From: Arachnomyces sp. PD_36
Taxonomy: Eukaryota > Ascomycota > Eurotiomycetes > Onygenales > Arachnomycetaceae
Reading direction: 5' to 3'
Assembly: GCA_032988195.1 (NCBI GenBank)
Contig: JANTQE010000018.1
Coordinates: 70,184 to 134,183 of the forward strand
DNA length: 64,000 nucleotides
The position numbers and the translations under genes were made by a program. A model generated the notes under the pieces. The model was not told the DNA's origin and made no database searches. It saw only the letters and a program-made list of their open reading frames with translations. This document shows positions 1-11,900 of the stretch, piece after piece. Every line of letters starts with the position of its first letter. Position 1 is the first letter of the stretch.

Positions 1-1193
1 CAGTTCGAACTTGGGTATCATGCAATAACAGATGGGGAGTATAGGAGACATAGTAAGGAATTTCCACCCAAACCCAAAGAAGGCCTCACAGGAAAAAAAT
101 GTTGATCTAAGCAGTGTTTTGGGGGTCGTTCTTCCCTGGTTTGGAGGGTATGACCGAGGTCAAACATCCAGACATCGACATATTTAGGTTATACATGCCA
201 GACATTGCTGCATTCACTGAGTCCGGATATAAACCCGGAGAAACCGTGATTTGTACGGGAAAGATTAGGCATGTTGGAAGCCAATATCTTGACCAATTCA
301 AGTATCTGAGGAATTTAGTGCCAGCTGAAAAGGTCAAGGACATCAAACTGACCCTCGCCGCGCCAAATTGGTATCACCTACGATACAGGGAAGGAAAGGC
401 ATACCCGAAGGAAGTATACGGTTCGGATGAGGAGTATTTCGCCGATATTGCAAAAGCATACCAGGAGGAGCTCCAGATACTCTATGACGCTGGGCTTAGG
501 AATGTGCAATTTGATGACCCAAATCTTGCCTGTGAGTACTAGAAACTCCCACAGAACTTATAGGTTTTCGTTCGTGGGTTCATGAGGCCGACTTGCTCAC
601 GTACATACCAAATCATTGCAGATTTTTGCTCCGAGAAAATGTTGGCCGGATGGAAGGAGGATAAGGGAAACACGTATACGCCAGATCAACTATTCGATGC
701 ATACGTCCGACTGTACAACGATTGCATCAGCAAACGGCCTGCGGATATGCATGTTGGAGTCCATCTCTGCCGAGGGAACTTCGTCAAGAGTCGACACTTT
801 TCGGAAGGAGGATATGATCGAATCGCTGCCCGACTCTTCCGTGATCTTGCGGTAGATACGTACTATCTAGAGTATGACACGGAACGCGCAGGTAGTTTCG
901 AGCCGTTGAAAGAGCTGCCAAAGAACAAGAACGTCATCCTCGGAGTTGTCACAAGTAAATTCGGGGTCATGGAGGATTTGACCGCCATGAAAACCCGTGT
1001 TCTCGGTGCAGCCGAAATTATTGCCGGAGGGAACAACGAGACTGTCCCAGAGGCCCTTGCACGGATGGGGGTGAGTCCCCAGTGTGGGTTTGCAAGCCAC
1101 AGCTCCGGAAACGCACTCGATAGGGATGATATGCTTGCCAAACTGAAGTTGGTCAGAGAGCTCGCAAATAGCATCTGGCCGGGGGAACCGTGA
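1..1193 (+). CDS. MetE-like (UROD/cobalamin-independent methionine synthase superfamily) methyltransferase, 5' truncated
   Basis: Three exons are visible: <1-52, 115-531 and 622-1193 (stop included), with GT-AG introns and matching phases. The first exon reads AITDGEYRRH, the classic start of the MetE C-terminal barrel fold. Later motifs are QFDDPNLAYF across the second splice, then HVGVHLCRGN, YYLEYD, LGVVTSK and PQCGFASH near the end. The histidine and cysteine in these motifs fit the Zn/thiol-binding site of this superfamily. The protein looks like the short, YxjG-type MetE-related enzymes that lack the N-terminal half of true methionine synthase. Those proteins transfer methyl groups to thiols, but the substrate here is unknown. 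The start codon lies upstream of the window. The family is confident, the exact substrate is not. Confidence 0.85.
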
Positions 1194-2056
1194 GACATGA
1201 TGCCACTCCGAATGCGATGTTTTCAGCCTTTCCCCTATCTCATGCACGGGTTAGACGGATGCCGGTAGAATATGCAGGGGGAGGGGGCATATGCAGGGCT
1301 TCTCGAGTCTCCTGGTTATTCGCTGTCCGCTGTTTGCCGAGTTGCTGTTGTAATGGTGAATGTTAAAATGTTAATCATAATGCCAGGACGTTTCAACATA
1401 TCATATTGAATCATTCTGGGTGATGCCTCTGTCACTTGAAATGTCTGAAGGAAGTCCCTTTACGAGGCAGGAGGCTCATCCTCCAGTCATGTGATTGCTT
1501 AGTCAATATAACCCCTTTCTGTCAAAAAAAGTATATCAGTGATCGTCACGTGTGGCGCGTCCGTGTCAGCGTCAACAGAAACGAAATGACAGCAAAAACG
1601 GTCGCAAATTAAAGGGAATCGACTGTTTCAAACGAGTTTCTGGGTCTGAAGAGGATTCAATCAATCAGGAACTGTTGCCCTCTTGAAACTCAATCGACCT
1701 GTCTATTTTGATCAAGGAGAAACAGTTTCGCATCCTTAAAACAACAGGGGTTCGTGCTGGTGGATTTTGGACGTTGATCCCCTCTATCGGCTAACTTGGG
1801 GGACGTGGACGTCGAATCTCCTTTTCCCGATTCATCCTAAATTTTAATCCTGGACATTTGGAACGCATTGACGACTCTTTAATTCAACTGTGTGTGTGTC
1901 AGGGGACAATTCTTATTTCTTGATTATTTTGCTTCTCTTGCAAATAAAAGGGATAAAGAGTGACCGATCTTCACGAAACTGGAACGATCACGATCACGAC
2001 CGCGACTTCAAAGAAAAACAACCATCTAACGAACGGCCGAAAGCACATCACGCACA
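1194..2056. other. intergenic region / 5' flank of the Arf gene
   Basis: No coding region is supported. It holds the 3' flank of the MetE-like gene and the 5' UTR and promoter of the Arf6-type gene, with a pyrimidine/AT-rich stretch before the start at 2057. A TGTGTGTG run lies near 1891. Confidence 0.5.
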
Positions 2057-2883
2057 ATGGGAGGACAGGTTTCAAAAGTAATGGGCAAGATCTTCGGATC
2101 CAAGGAGATGCGCCTGCTGATGTTGGGTTTGGATGCTGCTGGAAAGACAAGTTGGTCTTTACTCTCTCTTTGTTTGTCCTGCGGGAGTCCCTACACAGAA
2201 CTGACGATTCTTTTCTTTGCTTTATAGCGATCCTCTACAAACTGAAGCTCAACCAGGATGTCACCACGATCCCCACTGTCGGGTTTAACGTCGAGAGTGT
2301 CACATACAAGAATGTCAAGTTCAACGTCTGGGATGTTGGTGGGCAGGACAAGATTAGGCCATTGTGGAGGCACTACTTCTCTGGTGCGTGCGCGGCGAAC
2401 GCTGGGAACGCGTTCTATTCTGTTGCTAACTTGTCAATTGTAACCTTCTAGGTACCCAAGGTCTCATCTTCGTTATTGATTCGAACGATCGCGCGCGTAT
2501 CGAAGAAGCCCGCCAGGAGTTGCATAGAATTATCCTCGATCGTGAAATGAGCGATGCTCTTCTTCTCGTGTTCGCGAACAAGCAGGATATCGACGGAGGT
2601 ACGTGGCCTATACTTGTATATATCGAGTGGGATTGAATATGGCACTGACAACCGTTTTCTCTACAGCTATGAGCCCACAGGAAGTCACCGAGAAGCTACG
2701 TCTAAGCCAGTTGAAGGACAAGATTTGGTACGTCGCACCAAGTTGCGCGACAACCGGGGAGGGATTGTTTGAGGGCCTGGTAAGTTTAAATCTGAGTACA
2801 GTTTTCTATGTACATCTGCTGACTTTATTTAGGGCTGGCTCTCCAACAACGTCAAGTCTCAGCCGCAGAAGCCCGCCAAATAA
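2057..2883 (+). CDS. arf6: ADP-ribosylation factor, Arf6/ArfB type small GTPase
   Basis: Five exons (2057-2150, 2228-2383, 2452-2598, 2667-2779, 2833-2883) sum to 561 nt, encoding 186 residues. The N-terminus MGGQVSK has the glycine-2 needed for myristoylation. The GTPase motifs are GLDAAGKTT (P-loop), VGFNVE-like switch 1 with the conserved threonine, WDVGGQDKIRPLW (switch 2) and NKQD (guanine specificity), then SCATTGEGL. The effector and interswitch region (ILYKLKLNQ, VTYKNVKFNVWD) matches Arf6 rather than Arf1, so a plasma-membrane/endocytic and polarity role is likely. The usual NKQDLP is NKQDID here. The first intron has an atypical GTTGGT donor, but it is needed to join GKT to TILYK. 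The identification is very secure; the Arf6 subclass is well supported. Confidence 0.95.
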
Positions 2884-3486
2884 GCGATATATTTCCCGGA
2901 TACCTACCTACCCGCTTTTATGCATCAGCACATACCTGTATAACAGTGATTCCCTTGGTTCCCTTGATCTATTCCCGTTTCCTTTTCTGGTCATTCAAGT
3001 CTTCTGTTCACGACTGTCAACGCAGCATTTGGCAATATTCCTTTTCTTCGATATCACATTATGTTTTCCAGAATTCCATGTCTCCTATTTCCTTTCTGTG
3101 ATATCCCTTCCGTTTCCGATAATGTATGGGCTTGCGCTATGTTTCCCTATTAATCAGTTTAATAATTGTTGCTTCCTCTGTATCTATCTAGAAAAAAAAG
3201 AAGTACTTAGCTTAATAAAGACGAAGAACTTGCTCTACCTGCCCGTGAGTTGTGCTCTCTTGTATCTCACTATCATATTCCGTCTTATCTGTTTTACAGT
3301 GAGAGACAAAGCCATGGTAAGTGGGCGTAAGAAATATAATTGAAACTTGTAAACTCCATCAAATAAGCCAATATAAAGCAAACTCCAAACAAATACGTAG
3401 CGGTACTGGGTATCATAACAGTTCTCTCATATCCCTCTCAATATACCAATCCAGCTTTGCCCAGCTTAGTGTCTTCCAGCCTGCAT
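2884..3486. other. 3' flanking region between convergent genes
   Basis: This is T-rich sequence after the Arf stop, meeting the 3' end of the opposing dynactin gene. A long open frame from 2603 to 3343 is only read-through of an Arf intron and its 3' UTR. Confidence 0.5.
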
Positions 3487-4147
3487 CTATCTCCCAACAC
3501 TCCGATATCTATCTCTCGACATCCCCCCATCCGCACCCTCTGACCCATACCCCTCCCCAAGCTCCCCAACAACTCTAGCCGGCGCACCTCCCACAACCGA
3601 CCAACTAGGCACCACCATACCCGGTGCAATAACCGCCCCGTCCAGCACCTGCACATAATCTTTCAAAATAGCCATCGACCCAACCACCACATCCTTCCCA
3701 ATATGCACATAACTCCCCACCGACGCAGCCTCAACCACCGCCCGCTCCCCAACAAAGACGTGGTCCCCAATCTTAAGCGGATAGTACGACTGCGTCCCGC
3801 GATGGAGACGGGATGGTGGGCGGAGGAGGCATGAGCGGGAAAGGTATGTATATCGTCCGATTGAGACCGCGACTGCGGGGCTATTGCTTGCGCTGCTGCT
3901 ACCGCTTCCTTGGGGCTCGGAGGATTGGAGTCGGTGGAGGTCGCCGCGGATGCAGACGTCGGCTTGGATGACAGTTTTGCCACCTAGGATGATGTGTTGG
4001 GTTCCCTGGACTTGGGCGCGGCGGGAGACTTTGTTTCCGGTATCCTAATGGGAAGAGAGAGGGGTGGTTAGGGTATGCAGTCTGGGTAGTTTAAGTGGGT
4101 TTACTCACTGTTTCGATGTACTCCCCTTTGACGGTCTTTGGAGGCAT
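3487..4147 (-). CDS. dynactin subunit 5 (p25), left-handed beta-helix protein
   Basis: Two exons (4147-4109 and 4044-3487) give 597 nt and 198 residues. The protein begins MPPKTVKGEYIET and continues DTGNKVSRRAQVQGT, the conserved start of dynactin p25. Hexapeptide-like repeats follow: QHIILGGKTVIQADVCIRGD, VSIGRYTYLSRSCLLRPP, KIGDHVFVGERAVVEAASVG and VAP/VVGG-type turns (VIAPGMVVPSWSVVGGAPAR). p25 sits at the pointed end of the dynactin complex and links dynein to early-endosome cargo. A short Ser-rich insertion (about residues 57-68) and a Gly/Arg-rich tail of about 25 residues are lineage-specific. The gene is convergent with the Arf6-type gene; both act in endosome traffic, but chance proximity is as likely as linkage. 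Confidence 0.92.
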
Positions 4148-4562
4148 GTTTGAAGGTTGGTTATGTTGGTTTTGAAGGAAGCTGTCACATTGCTAATGAG
4201 ACGGAAGTGCTTATAGCATCAGCTATGAGACCGTGAGCTCCAATGTACCAATTTGGTTTCTTTGTTTACGCTCCTTCATGATGGCTCTAACACAGGTCAA
4301 AGCTTCGACTAAGATGATGTCATCACGTGGCTATTGAAGCCCTACCTAATCATCCAGGTCGCGAAGCCCTTCTATACCAAAGTAAAATGGATTGTAAAGA
4401 TAACTATTTCTATTAGAGACTCTAAATTCAATATGTAAATGAATGTCCCATGATGCCCGAAATTGGTGGATCAAATGTGTGGTCCACCGCCCTGTGAAGG
4501 GATATCCTCTGCGCTGATTTTGTCTATACCATGATTCTGATCAACTTTCACCTCCCTGGCCC
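4148..4562. other. intergenic region
   Basis: It contains the promoter of the dynactin p25 gene and the 3' flank of the Zn(II)2Cys6 gene. No coding or RNA gene is recognised. Confidence 0.5.
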
Positions 4563-7500
4563 CTAGGATTCTAGAAATCTCTCAAGTAGGGTCGTCGTGC
4601 TTCTCGCCAGCCCTGCCAACTCTTCTTCGTCTGGCTCCCTAACCCCCGAGCCTCCGACAGATGTGTCCTCGGTATCCTCCCCGTTTCCCTCTCGCCATAT
4701 TTCCCGCACCCGCGCTTGGAGGGTGTCAGGGTCGCCCCCTGAAAGTAGGCCTACCAGTGACCCAAATTGAGAGGAAATCCGACAGTCAAGCGCCCTGTCA
4801 ATAGATTCGCGGTTTCCAAAAACATGGAACACCCGCCGTTGAATCTGGTGAGCTAGGCTCAACGCAGCGTTTCTGTCATCATCCACCTTTTCCAACGCTT
4901 CACAGATCATCGGAACTAAACCTTTTAACTGACGGCAAGTCTCCCCCACCCACGATTCGGAGGTAAGAAGCAATTTCTTCAATCGGTCGAAGTCCGCGTC
5001 CGAGCCCCTCGAGACGGTAAACGGGATATCGAGATACTGTGTCTCGTTCCCATCCCCAAAGCATTCACGGGGATGGATGACGAGATAGATCTCTTCCCCT
5101 GCAAGTTTCCGGAGTTCTATCCATCGTAATCCTTCACGCAACCGTAAGAGACCCCTTCTTTCGGTTTTCTTCGCCGAAGTTCGTTCCTTGGATGCTATGA
5201 TCGCTGCGGAGACACGCAGATCGTAAATAAAATTCGCGGCAGAAAGGCCACTTTCAGTGATTCTGGGTTTCGCAAGCATGCACTCTTCGACTAATGGTAT
5301 TCGGGTGCTCAACACTTTGGCAAGGAGGAAAAGCGCCATATCGGACGGCCTTATGTGCGTTTCCGGCATTGAAATATTCGAAAACCCCTGTACCCAGTCG
5401 ACTTTCGCAACAACAAAAAAATTCCACGCGCGCGTTTCCGCAGGTACTCTAGAAATGGAGCTTTGGAGCGGGTTACTCGTGTCGTGCGCGCCGAGCCTGG
5501 TAATAGTTTCATCCGTGGGCAAATTTCGTTGGTCTCCAGTGGAATCAGATAGAGAATCAGAAGATTTGGAAAGCCCTGGAGTTGAGCCAGTAACCTCTCG
5601 AGGGTCGACCTCTTCTCTACGAACACCGCGCTCGGGACTTGGGTTTATCAAACCTTCATTCGCCCTTTCCCGTATTTTCGTTTCGAAAGAATCGAGATCC
5701 GTTAAAAGTTCCACAAATTCACGCCGTGAGAATTTAAGCTGCGATTGCTTCAGTTCCGCCCAGAAGTTTCGATAGGCTGGGAGCTTGGAACATGCGATAT
5801 TTGTGTAGACGAACAATGCCATGCGCAGTCGCTTTTGGCGATCTTCCAATTCTCGAACCATTTCTGGATCCACTGATATATTCCTATCCTACTATCTGTT
5901 AGTCATAAGTAGTACCAAGGAAAGGAAAAGATTCTCCAACTGTACCGGAGAGAATACCCTAGCACATCCTTTGAAGGAGGTTTTAAGCGGGCCCATGGCT
6001 AGTAGAAGAGAGTGTATAACACTTTCTAGATCTGAATATGATAGAGAACGTAGCCGGTTGACCGAGTTCTGGAGATGGCGGAACAACAGTATCTCACATT
6101 GACGGATCAGAAGCCAAAGGAGTAGCTCCGCACCACCATGGGTGGGGCTACCAGGAGAAGGTGAAGATTGATTTTCGCCATCGATGAGGGTAAACTCGTG
6201 GCGAGTTGCAGAACAAAATAGTACTTGCTGGCGCTATTGTTCTTAGGTCAGCTGAGAGAAGCAAATTATTGGTAATCCTGGCGCTTCATATACCTGTCTA
6301 TTTCCCCCAGATGGACTAAAGACAAATTCAGGCTTCTCCTCAACTCTTTTCTTAGATAGTTGATTCGGGGCTTTTGTAATAACGGAACGCAAGTTCGGGA
6401 AATCACCAAGACCTTGCTTTGATATCTCTTCGAAGGCAACCTTGGACTCCGGGTCGGACATCAATGGTTTCACAATATGTGACCATAATGAGAATAACGT
6501 CACCGGGAAAGGCTTATCCGTTTCTATTTTCAGGATGACCCCCTGGTAGTATAATTCCCCTGCGACGTTGAAACGCTCTAGATATGATCTATTATCATAT
6601 GTTCCAAGAATTATGCTTTCATAGAAAGCTGGGACTATAGGTTCCCCAATCATTTAGCATTATATCAACAACGGTAGACAAGAATTTAGAACATATTAGA
6701 AGGACTCACAAGCATAGCATGGCTTTTCCTCCACCATATCAAGAAAATCTGCTTTTGCGCAAGGATTCATCTTAATACCCAACCCTTGACAGGGGGCACA
6801 CGGGATATTGCCATCACACTAGATGCGGGTTAGGGCTAGCCAATTTTGATCCACAAACAATTGTACACCCACCTTCTTCTTCCTCGCCCGGCACCTGGCA
6901 CAAGCCCCTTCCCGTCTCATTCTTTTGCGCTCCTTGCATTCCTCAAGGGACATCTGACCGCGTCGCCCGCCTCTTTTCGCTGGCGGAAGGATTACCTCGT
7001 TGGTTGGCCCTAACGATTTCCGTTTCCGAGTCGACATGAGCGAGGTACTTGACTCGGCGGCATTTGGGGCCACAGCTGGGGTTTCAGGGGGGAGCATGTC
7101 TTGGTGCGTCATATCCCAGTATCCGCCCACTACTAAGGGGGGGGTGTAGAGCACCGGCTGAGGGGTTAAAGGGCAGTTGGTTTCCAACTGTGGAAGGACA
7201 GGAGGGATGATGCTGTGGCATTGTCGACGGGGTTGTCTGAGGGACGGGATGCATTGAGGCATCCTCGTTGAACCCATCGTTGACAAGTTGCCCAACATCA
7301 CCTGGGGTTGGAACGTACGCCATGGGCGGATGGAAAACTGAAAAGAACTGTAAATCAGATGTCGAATGAGTTTGGGGTAAGACTCACGTTCCCGGGGGTC
7401 AAGAGTGCCAGATGCCCTATCGTTGGAACTATCAAAGCTTTGGGTAGCATTGATGGCTGCCATTGGATCTTGTATCGCCGAGGGTGTATCGTGCTGCAAG

Positions 7501-7655
7501 GCACTCGGGTTTAACTGGCCCGTCTGACCATCAACACCAGCATCGGGGAAGATACCCAGCTGGGCATTTGGTTCCGATTCCAATTGCAGGTATACATCAA
7601 AGTCATTGAACGGAAGGAAACTTTTATCTTCATCCGGGTTACTGGAAGCGGACAT
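4563..7655 (-). CDS. Zn(II)2Cys6 binuclear-cluster transcription factor
   Basis: Five exons (7655-6873, 6818-6710, 6634-6294, 6227-5946, 5888-4563) sum to 2841 nt, or 946 residues in one frame. The zinc cluster is split by the first intron: CARCRARKKK joins CDGNIPCAPC and ends at a sixth cysteine in KMNPC. The spacing is C-x2-C-x6-C-x5-C-x2-C-x9-C, with the Arg/Lys-rich loop of GAL4-type DNA-binding domains. The cluster sits at about residues 249-280, behind a Pro/Gln/Ser-rich N-terminal region, instead of near residue 20 as in most family members; a basic KRKS...KRGGRRGQ stretch precedes it. The rest shows no domain I recognise. A GTGAGT motif inside exon 1 near 7386 could mark another intron, but splicing there breaks the frame. 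The target genes are unknown. Confidence 0.8.
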
Positions 7656-8241
7656 TTCGACAAGCCCCAGAGACTCGAAGTCGGTAGGTAACTCTTGAAA
7701 TCTTGATCCATTGCGAAACCCTGACTTCCACTCAAGGTATATATACCTTGAGGCTCAACAGTAAAAGTTCAGACCGATACAAGGACATATCTTGAAGACA
7801 GTAACCTCCTCTGTGAGATAAAGAAATCAACCAATGAAAATAAAAAGCGGGTAGGGATTTTCCAGCTCGATGAGCTCAGGAACCACGGTCTTTGGGTCTA
7901 CCAATGACAATGAGAGACGGCTAGAAAAGACAGGAGGCCAGAGAGACCCTGAGTGAAGCTCTCGATCAGTCCCTCCAACGAGAACGAGACGCGGCTAGGA
8001 AAATGTATCAGGCACCCATGATGAGATTCGCCGCCGCCACTGCCGTGCATGAATTATAACGCCGACCAGACGCCCCGAAATGATGTGCTTGCAGGAAACG
8101 CGCATCGCAGGCCACTCGCTCTCAATTGCGATTAATGATCGCTTCTGGGAGTGTTCTCGGATAATAATCATCTCCAATTCTCCAAGTGTCAGAAATTAAA
8201 CAAAGCTGGGATTTTGACCATCATCGCATCATGCATAACAA

Positions 8242-8630
8242 AGGTACGGTTGACGATAGCGGCCAGTTGGCAAATGAAGAAAAAATCATAAGATACTTCA
8301 CTGCTTTGCTCACCGCCTGTTTATTTTGAACTCGAGATTATTTTCACACTTGTTCATACAGAAGAAATCGAGTGATTGATTTGGGAGTTGATTAGGGGGT
8401 CAGTTGGGGGGTTGATGAGGGGATGATTAGGGGTTGATTAGAGGTTGATTGAGGGGTTGCTAGGGGGTTGATTGGGGGTTGGCGACGGGGGTTGGCGACG
8501 GGGGTAAATTGAGAAATGATTGAGCTGAAAATTATCGAAAAGCGCTCATGTGGTATTGTATTTACCTCTAAAATCATTCTGCCAAAAATTTTTCCCATTT
8601 GCCAACTGGCCGCTACTGTCAATCGTACCT
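8242..8630. repeat. fold-back / MITE-like element with about 40-bp terminal inverted repeats
   Basis: The segment 8242-8281 reappears in inverted form at 8591-8630. The two arms share AGGTACG, then a variable base, TTGAC, two changed bases and TAGCGGCCAGTTGGCAAATG, followed by an A-rich end. Weaker inverted similarity continues inward (GATTATTTTC against GATAATTTTC) and slightly outward. No open reading frame lies between the arms. The core is a G-rich minisatellite. This looks like a degraded non-autonomous DNA element or fold-back repeat. Element ends and target-site duplications cannot be fixed by eye. Confidence 0.65.
8391..8511 (+). repeat. G-rich minisatellite (GGGGTTGATTA-like units)
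   Basis: About ten imperfect units of GGGGTTGATTA or GGGGTTGAT occur in tandem, ending with two copies of GTTGGCGACGGGG. Many runs of four or more G on one strand make the tract a G-quadruplex candidate. It lies inside the fold-back element. Confidence 0.8.
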
Positions 8631-8994
8631 GGGGTGATGATAGTCGTCGGTTTCCCAAACAGAACCCACAGTTAAGGTACCTATTAGCATGGAAATATTC
8701 TGAAATGCATATGGTATCAATTAATTAGAACAAAAAATGCTATACAATCTCAATGACTAATACGACCAAACAGACAGGAGCAGGAATGAAGTCTCTACTG
8801 GCTTTCCCAACACCCGGGCGAATAAAGAAAAATAAAAACATCTAAGCCGACCAGGCGTAGGACATGGGGTTCCCCCGGCATGCCGTGATTAATGCCTCAG
8901 GTCAGACCAGGGGTATTGGAAACAGCAGAAGCAGAATATGGAACATCGATAGGGTAACAATATCATCTCTCAGCGAGCGACGCTCTATTTGCAT

Positions 8995-11900
8995 CTACGA
9001 TGACTTGCCCGACAAAACGGGAAGTTCACCATCGTAGTGGACTTTCATGGCTAAATCAGAAAACGGAATATGTTAGCAATTGTCTTGGAACTAAACGTTA
9101 GGGTGGATTCTGGGGGAGCATACAAGTTGGGAAGATAGTGTAACCTCCGTAGTCTTCCTTCAAGTAGACATGGAAGCCGCCAGACCTGGGGATCTTCCTT
9201 AACTCGCCCTGTGCGCCGGGTGCGCGACGAAGGTTCTCAAGGCGGCCAACGACCTTAAGCATGGATGTCAACGCCACCATGCTAATTTCCTTCCCGAGGC
9301 AAGTGTGGGACCCCTCTCCGTAGTGGATGTAGGAATCAATGTCCCTGTCAAGTCGAACCTCATCGGGGGATGGGAAGACGCTAGCATCACGGGCGGCATC
9401 GACCTGTATTTAACCTCGATTAGTAAATGTAATCGACAATACACTACATAGTGCGGCATATAGAGAGGCATCCACTTACAAAGCTTACAAAGACCTTGTC
9501 ACCGGGATTGATCGTGACAGCGCGTCCACCGTCATCCACAGTAGCAGAAGTAGTTGCTTCACGGTACGAGCCGAAGGTTCCATTGAGACGGATTCCTTCC
9601 ATGCAGTAATGGAGAAGCTTCTTCTCGGACTCTGGGGTGTTCTCCTTTGCAAGACGGCTGATTTCAGGGAGGTGGGCCTTCCCTTGGTCAGACAGATAGA
9701 AGTCGATGATTTGAGTGAACTAGATTTGTCTCCATTAGAAGATGTCAACGTGCGAGATAAAATATACAAGACTCACAACTTGGGATTGGTTTGGAACCAT
9801 TGCACTGGCAGTGGGGAGAATGTGAGACCAAGTAACTTCTGAAGCTCCAAGGCCCTCATCGAGAAGCTTCTTAACCATATGGGAGCCATAGCTTGACAGG
9901 TTATCTTCTTGTTGACGGAAGTTCTCGACGATGCTGGACAAGAATCCGGAACCGCCAGCAGACTTGACATTGGACTCAACTACATTGCCGAGCTGATGTG
10001 CGACAGTGCGTGCAGCTTGTCGAAGCTGGTAAGACTTTGCGGGGTCAAGGTCGTAGAAAATGCTAGTGTAAATGGTTGCCATGACCATGAATAGTTCATG
10101 TTCAGTGTAAAGCCCTCGAGGGTTATCCTCAGTTTTCAAGGGAAGGTCAAATAGACTAGCGGCAAATTGGACATTTGCAAGGTTGCCGACACTATAATTC
10201 CAGAATCAACACCAGGAACTTCTTTCAAAAAAAAGGAAGACTTACTCTCGAGTGATGTCAACTTGCTTGACATTGGCAATCTTCACCGAATTCTTTTTCA
10301 GAAGCTTCAAGGTAATCTGCTCGTAGAATTCCTTGACATGCTTCTTCCACTCGTCCTGGAAAAGGGCTTCCTCCATCACTTGACGCTGCTTAGCATGCAG
10401 AGCAGTGTCGCCTGAAAGCATGAAATTACGGCCACCCTTTCCGAAGAGCTGGCCAGTTGCCTCTCCCCAAGTAACCTTATAGTCCTTTGCGTTGTCCAAG
10501 ACAGTCTTAGCACCATTGTAAGACGTTAGTTCGACGCGGGGAGGGGTGTATTCTGGGCGATCCCAAGAGTAATCGTTTTCCCGCCCAAGGTCTTTCATGA
10601 TCTTCTTATTCTCCTCAGGGATAGTCATAGGGTAATGTGCGTAGATCGAATCATGCTTGAAATGGTTGGGGAATGCACGCAACATAAGCTTGTAAAACAT
10701 ACAACCCTGGTTGATGCTCAAATCGTACGCAGTCTCTTGGAATCCCCAGTTGGTGAGACCCTTTGCATGGAAGTCGGTCTATCGGATTCAACATTAGATC
10801 TCTGGTTAATAGCAATGTTCTGGGGCGTGAGACAAACCGTGTAGAATCGATCGCCGCGAACCAAGGCAACAGCGTCTGAGAGGACAGCTCGCGAGATGGT
10901 ATAAGTTGGGCAGATACCGACTCCGGGCACCATCGGATCCTTCGCTTCTTCGGAGACAATACCAGGGTACAGCTCAACAAAATCCGGGTGCTCGTACAAG
11001 TTGCGCAACGCCTCCGCAACCTCGGGGTCAGGGTTAATTTCCTCAAAGGTGTCATACTCCTTCAAGCCGAAGAATTTGCGGAACTCGTTGAGGGAACCAA
11101 TCTGCCACTTTCGTGCTTGCATCATTCCTAGAATCTCGACGGCTCGGAGTGCCTTGGGGACATTTCGAGCACCAAATGATCCTGTCACACCGCGAGTCAG
11201 ACATTGTACCAGCACAATTATTGAATCAGAAAGGGCATTCCCTACCTGCAACATCTTCGATGGCGTTGGTCATGATATTCACCAGCTCATCATCATTGAA
11301 CGTCCCATCTTCTTGGCGCTTGAGATTAGCGAAGGTACGCTTTGACGGATCCTTTGGCAGCTCTCCCGCCCATTTTCCCATGCCAGACAAGAGATCTGGC
11401 ATAGAAACCTCATCGGCCTTTTTACCGAAAAGCTTCTCGTAGAGCCCTTCAATCCACGTCTCGTCAGAAGCGCTAATGGCGGAGTGCCATCTGTAGGCAA
11501 GGTTGAATTCGGCTGCACACTGGTTTCCTAGAGCGCTGGGAGTGACTTCCTTGCCAGTTGTTTTCTCCATTTTGGCACGGGGGTCCTGTTTCTGTCAGCG
11601 ATTCAAGTCCATAGCCAGCGGTGCCGATCTGACACTTACAAGACACCATGTCGAATTGCTACGGTTGAGGTTGATAATAGTACGGAGGTAGTCATAGAGT
11701 GTGATGTTAATGTAGAGCCCACAGACAATCCTATCAAATGTTAGATATTATTTTAGCAGTAGAGATATTGATAACTCACAGTCTACCAGTTTGGAAAAGA
11801 TCATTGTCATATTTAGCCCAGGCCTTTTCTGCCATCTCGGCTGGAAGACCTTCCCTTGGTTTCGTGAAACGACCTCCTTCGTTAATGGCGGCAAGCTGTT

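Larger units (their letters stand above)
7656..8994. other. intergenic region with fold-back element
   Basis: No gene is supported. It holds the promoter of the Zn(II)2Cys6 gene, a fold-back element (8242-8630) described separately, and the 3' flank of the Ppo gene. Confidence 0.55.

Noticed and set aside
2603..3343. 246-codon frame at the end of the Arf gene
   Set aside because: It reads through an intron, the last exon in the wrong frame and the 3' UTR; the spliced Arf model explains the conserved sequence.
5257..5775. 172-codon plus-strand frame
   Set aside because: Antisense shadow of the last exon of the Zn(II)2Cys6 gene.
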